A stretch of 8,924 nt of DNA from Gammaproteobacteria bacterium. GTDB taxonomy: Bacteria > Pseudomonadota > Gammaproteobacteria > UBA4575. Made by a program: the position numbers and the translations under genes. The DNA lies in NCBI GenBank assembly GCA_027297825.1, contig JAPUHH010000210.1, forward strand, positions 1 to 8,924, written 5' to 3'. Position 1 is the stretch's first letter, and each line of letters starts with the position of its first letter. The notes under the pieces are model-generated. The model searched no databases. It was given only the letters and a program-made list of their open reading frames with translations, and had not been told where the DNA came from. This document shows positions 1 through 6,277 of the stretch, piece after piece.

Positions 1-46
1 AAGCAAATTTTTAACTGTTTCTTTACATTTGAGTTATTAAATAAAT

Positions 47-364
47 ATGTTCACCTACTTAAAAATCTTCGGTGTATTGCGCTTGTTACTTATTGCTACC
101 GCATTGGTGCTTATGCTCCTAGCTCCAGAACCAGGCAGCGATGCGGCGCGTAGCGGTTGGGAGTTGATCCCAACCTTAATAGCGCCTGCTATGGTACCTT
201 TGGTCTTCATGCTCTTAATGTTTGATTTCATGATGTGCCGCATTCGCATGCATGACGATGAACATACACGTAAAAATTTTCGTGTCATTAGCCATACAGA
301 ATTGGCTACTGCACTACTCCTACTACTTGTCTGGATACCCTTCTTCTTAGCAATAGGCCGTTAG
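47..364 (+). CDS. Small three-helix membrane protein, unknown function
   Basis: I do not recognise the family. The 105-residue product has three strongly hydrophobic stretches at about residues 8-27, 41-62 and 86-103. They are joined by a short acidic/small-residue loop (PEPGSDAARSG, 27-37) and a charged loop rich in His, Asp, Arg and Lys (about 64-80). This indicates an integral inner-membrane protein without a cleavable signal. No catalytic or metal motif stands out, although the MHDDEH stretch (68-73) has clustered acidic and His residues. The ATG has only a weak upstream site (GAG at about 31-33) in an AT-rich leader. The gene ends 16 bp before the SpmAB-like gene on the same strand, so the two are probably co-transcribed. 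Coding status is supported by the uninterrupted membrane-protein composition and the tight spacing; function is open. Confidence 0.7.
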   Translation: MFTYLKIFGVLRLLLIATALVLMLLAPEPGSDAARSGWELIPTLIAPAMVPLVFMLLMFDFMMCRIRMHDDEHTRKNFRVISHTELATALLLLLVWIPFFLAIGR

Positions 365-380
365 TTGCAAAACTTGCTTT

Positions 381-1610
381 ATGCTTAATTACATTTGGTT
401 TGGCTTTTTCTTGACAGCATTTGCTAGTTGCATCTATCAAGCATTGGCGCACGACAACAACGCGATCTTTGCACAAGTGGTTCAAGCCACTTTTGATATG
501 GCCACATTAAGTGTTGAGATTGCAATTGGGTTAGCCGGTGTTCTTTGTCTATGGTTGGGATTTTTCACCATCGCCGAACGCGCTGGTTTCGTCAAGCTAC
601 TCACCAAACTATTCCGCCCCTTATTCAAACGTCTTATGCCAGAAGTGCCTAGCGACCACCCTGCAATTGGCTCGGTAACCATGAATATGGCCGCTAACAT
701 GCTGGGGCTTGATAACGCAGCCACACCATTAGGTCTAAAAGCGATGCAAGATCTGCAAAATCTAAACGCAAAAAAAGATACTGCCAGCAATGCACAAATT
801 TTATTTCTGGTATTGAACACTTCTTCGGTTACATTACTCCCTGTAACGATATTTCTATTTCGCGCTCAACAAGGCTCTACGGATCCCACTGCCGTTTTTA
901 TTCCTATTTTACTCGCTACTTGCGCGTCTACCCTTGCAGGGCTTTTGCTGGTTGCCTACATCCAAGGCCTGAAACTATTCAATAAAACGGTACTACTTTA
1001 TGCATTAGGTTTTGGAACGCTGATTGCCTTACTGATGTATTTTTTATTGGCCGGAAATCCAGATTCACTAAATGAACGCTCGAGTCTGTTAGGTAATTTA
1101 TTATTGCTACTGGTGATTATCACTTTTTTAACCATGGGCTTTGTACGCAAGATCAATGTGTACGAGGCCTTTATCGATGGCGCCAAACAAGGTTTTGAGG
1201 TAGCGATAAAAATCATTCCCTATCTGGTGGCAATGCTCGTTGCCATTGGTGTGTTGCGTGCTAGTTTAGTTTTGGATGCAGTGCTTGCAGGAATAGAAAA
1301 AACTGTCGCGACAATGGGACTAAATACAGAATTTGTAGCCGCCTTACCTACCGCACTCATGCGTCCTTTCTCGGGTAGTGGTGCACGCGCAATGTTGTTA
1401 GAAACGATGAACACGCATGGCGTAGATTCGTTTGCTGCCAATGTGGCCGCTATTATGCAGGGTAGCACCGAAACCACATTTTATGTGCTGACTATTTATT
1501 TTGGCAGCGTAGGGATAAAACGCGTACGCCATGCTATAGGTTGTGGCTTATTTGCAGATGTTATAGGAATTATTGCAGCAATTATAATTGGCTACTGGTT
1601 TTTTGCTTAG
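381..1610 (+). CDS. SpmA-SpmB fusion, nucleoside-recognition (Gate) domain membrane protein
   Basis: This 409-residue integral membrane protein corresponds to Bacillus SpmA (N-terminal half, about 1-200) and SpmB (C-terminal half, about 220-409) joined in one chain. The SpmA-like half carries the family stretch NMAANMLGLDNAATPLGLKA (102-121). The SpmB-like half carries VYEAFIDGAKQGFEVAIKIIPY (260-281) in two blocks, then LPTALMRPFSGSGARAM (322-338) and QGSTETTFYV (360-369). At least eight hydrophobic segments are visible. In sporulating Firmicutes SpmA and SpmB affect spore core dehydration. Fused forms are common in non-sporulating Gram-negative bacteria, where the transported substrate, if any, is unknown; the Gate/nucleoside-recognition label is a domain name, not proof of nucleoside transport. 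No clear Shine-Dalgarno precedes the ATG, which lies 16 bp after the small membrane gene, so translational coupling is possible. No premature stop or missing block is seen. Confidence 0.9.
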   Translation: MLNYIWFGFFLTAFASCIYQALAHDNNAIFAQVVQATFDMATLSVEIAIGLAGVLCLWLGFFTIAERAGFVKLLTKLFRPLFKRLMPEVPSDHPAIGSVTMNMAANMLGLDNAATPLGLKAMQDLQNLNAKKDTASNAQILFLVLNTSSVTLLPVTIFLFRAQQGSTDPTAVFIPILLATCASTLAGLLLVAYIQGLKLFNKTVLLYALGFGTLIALLMYFLLAGNPDSLNERSSLLGNLLLLLVIITFLTMGFVRKINVYEAFIDGAKQGFEVAIKIIPYLVAMLVAIGVLRASLVLDAVLAGIEKTVATMGLNTEFVAALPTALMRPFSGSGARAMLLETMNTHGVDSFAANVAAIMQGSTETTFYVLTIYFGSVGIKRVRHAIGCGLFADVIGIIAAIIIGYWFFA

Positions 1611-1750
1611 TAATTTATCTCTTAATACTCTATATAACCACTTACGTACCAAAACGGACATTCGTGGCAAAGTCAGGCAATTATGCTTAAATGTTTTCGA
1701 AAAAAAGTACCGATAAATATTAAGCACTAATTCCATAATAAAGTTGCGCT

Positions 1751-1971
1751 ATGGGGAAGGATAATGATATTGAAGCATTGGAATACGCAAAAAAACTATC
1801 GGCTCAATTACATGTCGGCATACATCCAGTAACTCTCGATAAGTCAGAATTCATGGAAATCTACAAGAAAGAACCTTATTTACTGCAACGTTGAATGACC
1901 TCTATTGGCTGCAAGCGATCATTCAAAAATTACAAACGTCGCTACAATTTACGGCAATCATGACGGAATAA
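1751..1971 (+). pseudogene. Possible frameshifted remnant of a small nucleotidyltransferase-like protein
   Basis: This is the only coding-like signal in the 365-bp gap 1611-1975. From ATG 1751 one frame runs 47 codons to TGA 1892-1894 and includes KKLSAQLHVGIHPVTLDKSEF followed by a short KKEPYLL stretch. This resembles, loosely, the end of small MNT-type nucleotidyltransferases, where a 'reinpvvyt.eeF...pfl' pattern occurs. The neighbouring frame is then open from about 1843 to TAA 1969-1971, with a helix-like LNDLYWLQAIIQKLQTSLQF stretch. The switch between frames near 1870-1890 suggests a decayed gene. The ATG has no ribosome-binding site, although a CATAAT hexamer lies at 1734-1739. The family resemblance is from memory and weak; chance open frames are a real alternative. 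The rest of the gap (1611-1750) shows nothing I can name, and no strong terminator hairpin separates the convergent genes. Confidence 0.22.
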
Positions 1972-1975
1972 ATAC

Positions 1976-2551
1976 TTACTTAAGCAATTTTGTAATCAGC
2001 TTTTCGATTTTCTTGGCATTGCGATCGCCTGCATGAGTTTCACCAATAAACGCGTCACGGATATTGCCTTCTTTATCGACTATATAATAGGCCGGCCAAT
2101 AGCGATTGTGTAAAGAGCGCCAATAGGCGCGATTATTGTCCATCATCACCGGATGATGCAGCATAAATTCCTCTACTTTTTTAACCACATTGTCACGCTC
2201 TTTTTCGCGATCAAATTCTGGCGAATGTATGCCAATGACCTGAAAATCTTGATCTGAAAATTTATCTTCCAATGCTCTTAACCAGGGAAAGGACTTATAA
2301 CAATTCCAACAGCCATAGGTCCATACATCAATCAATATCACTTTACCACGCAGGTCTTTTACTGATAGAGGTTTTGAATTAATCCACGCAGCAGGGTCCA
2401 CCTGGGTAAATTCTGGCATCTGCGCAGGCGGGTTGGTTTTTTTCGCATAGGCCACAGCACTAATTAAAAACACGAGCCCTATTACAATTATCAGAGATAT
2501 ATTTTTTATTGTTTTATCTTCTGCAAAATATTTCTGTACAGATTTATTCAT
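1976..2551 (-). CDS. Membrane-tethered or periplasmic TlpA/DipZ-like thioredoxin
   Basis: This 191-residue thioredoxin-fold protein should carry out thiol-disulfide exchange in the periplasm. A hydrophobic segment at about 17-35 ends in AVAYA before KK, so it is either a signal peptide with a long charged n-region or an N-terminal anchor. The thioredoxin core follows: a TlpA-like lead-in (LSVKDLRGKVILIDVW, 62-77), the redox motif CWNC (81-84) within WTYGCWNCYKSFPWL, and the cis-proline region RYWPAYYIVD (150-159, P153). The WTY-C-x-N-C pattern resembles the C-terminal domain of DipZ-type proteins, where WTYTCINC is usual. The ATG overlaps the stop of the upstream reductase by 8 bp. A GAGG lies 6 nt upstream inside that gene, which fixes the start and implies translational coupling. 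It is the last gene of the minus-strand run from purE. The partner is unknown; assignment to the redox family is firm, direction (oxidant or reductant) is not. Confidence 0.9.
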   Translation of the reverse strand: MNKSVQKYFAEDKTIKNISLIIVIGLVFLISAVAYAKKTNPPAQMPEFTQVDPAAWINSKPLSVKDLRGKVILIDVWTYGCWNCYKSFPWLRALEDKFSDQDFQVIGIHSPEFDREKERDNVVKKVEEFMLHHPVMMDNNRAYWRSLHNRYWPAYYIVDKEGNIRDAFIGETHAGDRNAKKIEKLITKLLK

Positions 2552-3539
2552 TTATAACCTCAACAAGAACTCTGCCTTGAATTTCATTATTTAAAAGTTT
2601 TTCAAATACATCTGGTAAATCTTCTAGTCTTGCTGTTTGCGAGTGAATTTTAGCAATGTGATGAGGATGTAAATCACCGCCTAAGCGTTGCCAAATTTGT
2701 TTACGCAAGCCCTGTGGGCAATTAGAAGAGCTCACGCCTAATAAGTTCACTCCACGAATAATAAACGGCATTGCAGAAAGATTAAAATTAATCCCGCCAG
2801 CAATACCCACACTCACCACGTTCCCCCACGGCTTGGTTGCACGAACCAAGGCGCTCAAAATTGGTCCTCCGACATTATCTATCGCTCCTGCCCAACGTGT
2901 TTTTTCTAGCACACCTTCGCCAACATCAAGCTTCCCACGCCCAACTACTTTGCTAGCCCCAAGCTCATACAAATAATCATATGCTTCGGGTGTTCCGCTT
3001 ACTGCAATGACCTCAAAACCCAATTTATGCAAAAGATCGACAGCAAAACTGCCTACCCCACCGCTAGCACCGGTAACAACAATTGGCCCATCTTCAACTT
3101 GTTGATTGTTTTGCTGCAATAAGTGGATGCTCAACGCTGCAGTAAACCCAGCTGTGCCCAGTATCATAGCTTGCCGCATAGTTAATCCAGATGAAAGCGG
3201 CACGACCCAATCTACAGGTACTCGCGCAAATTCTGCATAGCCGCCATTGTGGACTTCACTTAAACCACTGCCATTTACAATGACTTTATCGCCTTGGGAA
3301 AAGTCAGCACTGGTTGATTCAACCACTTCGCCGGCTAGATCAATTCCACCTACTAAAGGTGAACGCCGTAATATTTTTGCTTTACCCGTGCCGGCGAGGG
3401 CATCCTTATAATTTACGCTTGAGAAATGCACTCGAATCAGAACATCACCTTCCGAAAGCTGATCCAAGCTGATCTGTTCTAGACCCGCACGCGTGCCTGC
3501 ATCATTTGCATGAATACGAAATGCGGAAAATTTTTTCAT
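2544..3539 (-). CDS. acuI: YhdH/AcuI-family NADPH-dependent acrylyl-CoA reductase / quinone oxidoreductase-like protein
   Basis: This is a zinc-independent medium-chain dehydrogenase/reductase of 331 residues (E. coli YhdH is about 324). The N-terminal catalytic domain shows SSVNYKDAL (40-48), typical of YhdH/YhfP proteins, and GIDLAGEV (65-72). The Rossmann domain carries the nucleotide-binding VTGASGGVGSFAV (155-167), followed by AIDNVGGP in place of zinc ligands. AcuI homologues reduce acrylyl-CoA to propionyl-CoA with NADPH, a detoxifying step in DMSP and 3-hydroxypropionate metabolism; many YhdH proteins are annotated only as quinone oxidoreductases. The substrate here is therefore inferred from the family. 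The gene starts 38 bp after the purK stop with only a weak purine stretch (AAGTAGTAG) ahead of the ATG, and its last codons overlap the thioredoxin gene by 8 bp. No DMSP lyase or other acrylate-producing gene is in the window. The symbol follows family naming and could equally be yhdH. Confidence 0.9.
   Translation of the reverse strand: MKKFSAFRIHANDAGTRAGLEQISLDQLSEGDVLIRVHFSSVNYKDALAGTGKAKILRRSPLVGGIDLAGEVVESTSADFSQGDKVIVNGSGLSEVHNGGYAEFARVPVDWVVPLSSGLTMRQAMILGTAGFTAALSIHLLQQNNQQVEDGPIVVTGASGGVGSFAVDLLHKLGFEVIAVSGTPEAYDYLYELGASKVVGRGKLDVGEGVLEKTRWAGAIDNVGGPILSALVRATKPWGNVVSVGIAGGINFNLSAMPFIIRGVNLLGVSSSNCPQGLRKQIWQRLGGDLHPHHIAKIHSQTARLEDLPDVFEKLLNNEIQGRVLVEVINE
2558..2561 (-). promoter_or_regulatory. 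Ribosome-binding site of the thioredoxin gene, inside acuI
   Basis: On the minus strand GAGG stands 6 nt before the ATG at 2551 and lies within the last codons of the reductase gene. It fixes the thioredoxin start and makes translational coupling across the 8-bp ATGAATAA overlap likely. Confidence 0.6.
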
Positions 3540-3577
3540 CTACTACTTATTTATTTACGGGTTAAATTTCTCTTTAC

Positions 3578-4699
3578 TTATAAGTCAGAAAATAGTTGCT
3601 CTGCTGTGAACAATGTTTCCTCACCGATTGAAGCAATGTTGCAAAAGTGCCCCATCTTTCTACCTGGACGCGCATCCTTTTTCCCATAAAGGTACAACTT
3701 CACATTATTATTATGTAAGATATTCAACCATTCTGGATTCTTTGCACCCCATAGGTCACCCAACAGATTCACCATCGTGACTGCACTATGTGCATTTGAA
3801 TTTCCCAAGGGTAATCCGCAAATCGCCCTTATCTGCTGCTCAAACTGCGATGTGTAACATGCATCGATTGTGTAATGGCCACTATTGTGGGTGCGCGGTG
3901 CCATTTCATTAAAATATAAAGCCCCATTTTGACCCACGAAATACTCTATGGCTAACACCCCACAATATTTCAATGCCTCAACAATCTTTTGCGCATGTGC
4001 TTTTGCTTGATCTTGAATTTTTTCATCCACCTTCGCAGGCACTGTGCTGGTATGCAAAATTCCATCCCGATGCACATTCTCCGCCACCGGAAAAATATTT
4101 ATTTCTCCAGTAGTAGACCGGGCTAGCACGACAGAAATTTCTGCAGCCAAATCAATTTTTTGCTCTATAACACATTCAACAAAATTTAATGCTTTCCATG
4201 CCTCAAGCCCTTCCTCAAAAGTCTGCACTACTGCTTGACCTTTGCCGTCATAACCTAAACTTGTAGTCTTTAAAATCAGTGCGGATTTAATATTACTAAA
4301 AGCCTGCTTTAGATCTTGTTCATTGTTGACGATATAAAAAGGCGCCGTAGCAATACCCAAAGATTCTGCGTATTGTTTTTCTTTTATTCTATTCTGAGAA
4401 ATTTCGACAGCATGCGCACCTGGATGCACAGGACAACTCTCTGCAAGATGCGCTAGCACCTCGGCTGGAACATTTTCAAACTCTGTGGTAATCACCGCGC
4501 ATTCTTGTGCTAGCGCTTTCAGTGCATGTGCATCATTATAATTAGCTTGCACATGAAGGTGTGCAATTTCGCCTGCAGGGCTAGAAGAGTTTGGGTCTAA
4601 TACGATCACACGGTAGCCCATCGAAGTAGCCGCGTGCACAAACATGCGGCCTAACTGACCGCCACCCAACATGCCAAGCGTGGCGCCTGGTAAAATCAT
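3578..4699 (-). CDS. purK: N5-carboxyaminoimidazole ribonucleotide synthase
   Basis: PurK catalyses ATP- and bicarbonate-dependent conversion of AIR to N5-CAIR in cytosolic de novo purine synthesis. The 373-residue product (E. coli about 355) has the N-terminal pre-ATP-grasp motif MLGGGQLGRM (10-19) and the VIVLDP strand (31-36). The ATP-grasp domain shows TTSLGYDGKGQ (145-155) and the metal/substrate-binding NEMAPRTHNSGHYT (264-277). The C-terminal GRKMGHFCN (346-354) is also a PurK hallmark. The start ATG is 2 nt after the purE stop, so expression is almost certainly coupled to purE. No key residue appears missing. The product passes its unstable N5-CAIR to PurE, encoded immediately upstream. 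The identification is very secure. Confidence 0.98.
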   Translation of the reverse strand: MILPGATLGMLGGGQLGRMFVHAATSMGYRVIVLDPNSSSPAGEIAHLHVQANYNDAHALKALAQECAVITTEFENVPAEVLAHLAESCPVHPGAHAVEISQNRIKEKQYAESLGIATAPFYIVNNEQDLKQAFSNIKSALILKTTSLGYDGKGQAVVQTFEEGLEAWKALNFVECVIEQKIDLAAEISVVLARSTTGEINIFPVAENVHRDGILHTSTVPAKVDEKIQDQAKAHAQKIVEALKYCGVLAIEYFVGQNGALYFNEMAPRTHNSGHYTIDACYTSQFEQQIRAICGLPLGNSNAHSAVTMVNLLGDLWGAKNPEWLNILHNNNVKLYLYGKKDARPGRKMGHFCNIASIGEETLFTAEQLFSDL

Positions 4700-4701
4700 A
4701 A

Positions 4702-5190
4702 TTAATCCGGAAGTTTGGTGCTTAGCACCTTTGAGGTTTGCGAGGCTCTGAACTGATTAAGTTTCTGTTCTAAAACCGTATCATTTATTGCCAACATCGC
4801 GACGGCAAATAAACCCGCATTAGCCGCTCCCGCCTCGCCGATTGCAAATGTCGCGACGGGCACTCCCTTAGGCATTTGCACAATTGAATAGAGAGAATCT
4901 TGCCCAGAAAGATGCTTACTGGGCACCGGCACCCCCAATACAGGCACATGGGTCATTGCGGCGACCATGCCGGGCAAATGAGCCGCTCCCCCGGCACCGG
5001 CAATAATGCATTTTATTCCACGCGAGGCGGCTAATTCTGAATATTCTGCCATTAATTTTGGTGTACGGTGCGCAGAAACCACACGCTTCTCGTACAATAT
5101 ATTAAACTGTTCCAGAATTACGGCAGCGGCTTGCATTACTGGCCAATCACTATCACTACCCATGATTAGGCTTACTTGCGGATCAGCCAT
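4702..5190 (-). CDS. purE: N5-CAIR mutase, class I PurE
   Basis: PurE isomerises N5-CAIR to CAIR. The 162-residue chain contains MGSDSDWPVM (10-19), the catalytic-loop VSAHRTP (38-44, H41) and AGAGGAAHLPGM (64-75). The SDSDWP and SAHRTP pattern together with a purK neighbour marks the class I mutase rather than a class II AIR carboxylase. A GTG at 5196 would add two residues. However, AGGGG at 5199-5203 lies 8 nt from the ATG at 5190 and only 2 nt from that GTG, so I choose the ATG. It is the first gene of the minus-strand run and is divergent from purC. The leader is about 70 nt if transcription starts from the shared ATTATAAT element. Nothing is broken or unusual in the protein. Confidence 0.97.
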   Translation of the reverse strand: MADPQVSLIMGSDSDWPVMQAAAVILEQFNILYEKRVVSAHRTPKLMAEYSELAASRGIKCIIAGAGGAAHLPGMVAAMTHVPVLGVPVPSKHLSGQDSLYSIVQMPKGVPVATFAIGEAGAANAGLFAVAMLAINDTVLEQKLNQFRASQTSKVLSTKLPD

Positions 5191-5198
5191 ATTCACTA

Positions 5199-5203
5199 CC
5201 CCT
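5199..5203 (-). promoter_or_regulatory. Ribosome-binding site deciding the purE start
   Basis: On the minus strand AGGGG precedes ATG 5190 by 8 nt but the in-frame GTG at 5196 by only 2 nt. The spacing favours the ATG and a protein beginning MADPQ. Confidence 0.65.
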
Positions 5204-5267
5204 AAAACGTTAATTGAAAAAATGAAACGCGCATTTTGGCTGAGAAGGCTGAATAAAACCAGTGCGC

Positions 5268-5275
5268 ATTATAAT
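5268..5275. promoter_or_regulatory. Self-complementary ATTATAAT in the purE/purC divergent region, possible shared -10
   Basis: The octamer reads ATTATAAT on both strands, so each strand carries a perfect TATAAT. On the plus strand TATAAT (5270-5275) would start purC transcription near 5282, leaving about 16 nt before its ATG, but no good -35 is seen 16-18 bp upstream. On the minus strand TATAAT (5273-5268) has TTTATA (5296-5291) at a 17-bp spacing, a fair -35, and would give purE a leader of roughly 70 nt. Both assignments are inferred from motif matching. A PurR-type operator was looked for between 5191 and 5297 and not found. Confidence 0.45.
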
Positions 5276-5297
5276 AGGAGTTGCTGAGAATATAAAA

Positions 5298-6182
5298 ATG
5301 CTATTTGAATCCGAGCTAAAATCCCTAAAAAAGGTCTATCAAGGCAAAGTCAGGGACCTCTACGAAGTCGACGCTGAGCACATCCTGATTGTTACCAGTG
5401 ACCGCCTTTCTGCTTTTGATGTAATCCTTCCAGACCCTATCCCTAAAAAAGGCATGGTACTTACCACCGTATCTAATTTTTGGTTTGATCGATTCTCCAG
5501 AAAAGTTGAAAACCATCTAAGCGATATCGCTATCGAAGATGTAATCACCGACCCGCAGGAACGTGAAATGTTACAAAATCGTAGTGTGATCGTACGCAGA
5601 CTAAAAGCCCTTCCGTTTGAAGCGATTGTTCGCGGTTATATTATTGGCTCAGGTTGGAAAGAGTATCAAGATACAGGATCAATCTGCGGCGTTCATCTTC
5701 CCACAGACCTAAAATTAGCGCAAAAATTAGAGAGCCCTATATTTACTCCATCTACCAAAGCAGCAGTAGGTGATCATGATGTTAATGTAAATTTCGATAC
5801 GATCGTTAGTCTAGTTGGTAAAGATATAGCAGAATCAGTACGTGATTTAAGTTTGCAGATTTATAAAGAAGCCGCTGACTATGCCTTGCAACGCGGCATT
5901 ATTATTGCAGACACCAAATTCGAATTTGGATTAGACAATGATGAAAATATTATTTTAATTGATGAGGCCTTAACACCAGACTCTTCTCGCTTTTGGCCAC
6001 AAGCATCTTACACGCCCGGTGTTAGCCCATATAGTTTCGACAAACAATATGTTCGAGATTATCTAGAGACACTCGATTGGAACAAACAGACACCAGGACC
6101 AAAATTACCGCAAAAGATTATTGACAATACGAGCAATAAATATCTGGAAGCTTGTGAAAAATTAACAGGAAAAGTGCTTTAG
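5298..6182 (+). CDS. purC: Phosphoribosylaminoimidazole-succinocarboxamide (SAICAR) synthase
   Basis: PurC ligates aspartate to CAIR using ATP, giving SAICAR. The 294-residue protein is the longer form of the family (E. coli PurC is about 237). Visible motifs are GKVRDLYEV (16-24), SDRLSAFD (34-41), VRGYIIGSGWKEY (111-123), FTPSTKA with GDHD (149-161), IADTKFEFG (203-211) and DEALTPDSSRFW (222-233). All are expected active-site blocks. An in-frame GTG at 5262 would add twelve residues (RIIIGVAENIK after the initiator), but it lies upstream of the TATAAT at 5270-5275, and family proteins start close to the MLFESELKSL here. GAGA at 5286-5289 stands 8 nt before ATG 5298, which is therefore preferred. 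The gene diverges from purEK and uses their product; a terminator hairpin follows at 6233-6254. Confidence 0.97.
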   Translation: MLFESELKSLKKVYQGKVRDLYEVDAEHILIVTSDRLSAFDVILPDPIPKKGMVLTTVSNFWFDRFSRKVENHLSDIAIEDVITDPQEREMLQNRSVIVRRLKALPFEAIVRGYIIGSGWKEYQDTGSICGVHLPTDLKLAQKLESPIFTPSTKAAVGDHDVNVNFDTIVSLVGKDIAESVRDLSLQIYKEAADYALQRGIIIADTKFEFGLDNDENIILIDEALTPDSSRFWPQASYTPGVSPYSFDKQYVRDYLETLDWNKQTPGPKLPQKIIDNTSNKYLEACEKLTGKVL

Positions 6183-6232
6183 ATTCATGTGATGTTATTT
6201 AAAATTGAATGACCATCAAACTTAGATAAAAG

Positions 6233-6254
6233 AAATCCCGCTAAAGCGGGGTTT
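6233..6254. terminator. Bidirectional Rho-independent terminator between purC and the convergent hydrolase
   Basis: AAATCCCGC (6233-6241) pairs with GCGGGGTTT (6246-6254) around a TAAA loop. This gives a 9-bp stem with one T-G wobble. On the minus strand the stem is followed by a T-rich run (ATTTCTTTTAT), which makes it a good terminator for the hydrolase gene ending 24 bp away. On the plus strand, 50 bp after purC, only the GTTT within the stem supplies T residues, so that direction is weaker. Confidence 0.8.
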
Positions 6255-6277
6255 CACTCATCGACAAAGATTGGAGT

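Noticed and set aside
1655..1663. CGGACATTC resembling one arm of the GNAT palindromes
   Set aside because: It is only nine bases with no second arm or loop sequence nearby; chance is sufficient.
1611..1975. Terminator between spmAB and the thioredoxin gene
   Set aside because: No GC-rich hairpin with an adjoining T-run was found on either strand.
5200..5260. PurR operator between purE and purC
   Set aside because: The best CG-centred candidates (around AAACGTTAAT and GAAACGCGCAT) match only about half of the informative positions of the E. coli PurR consensus.
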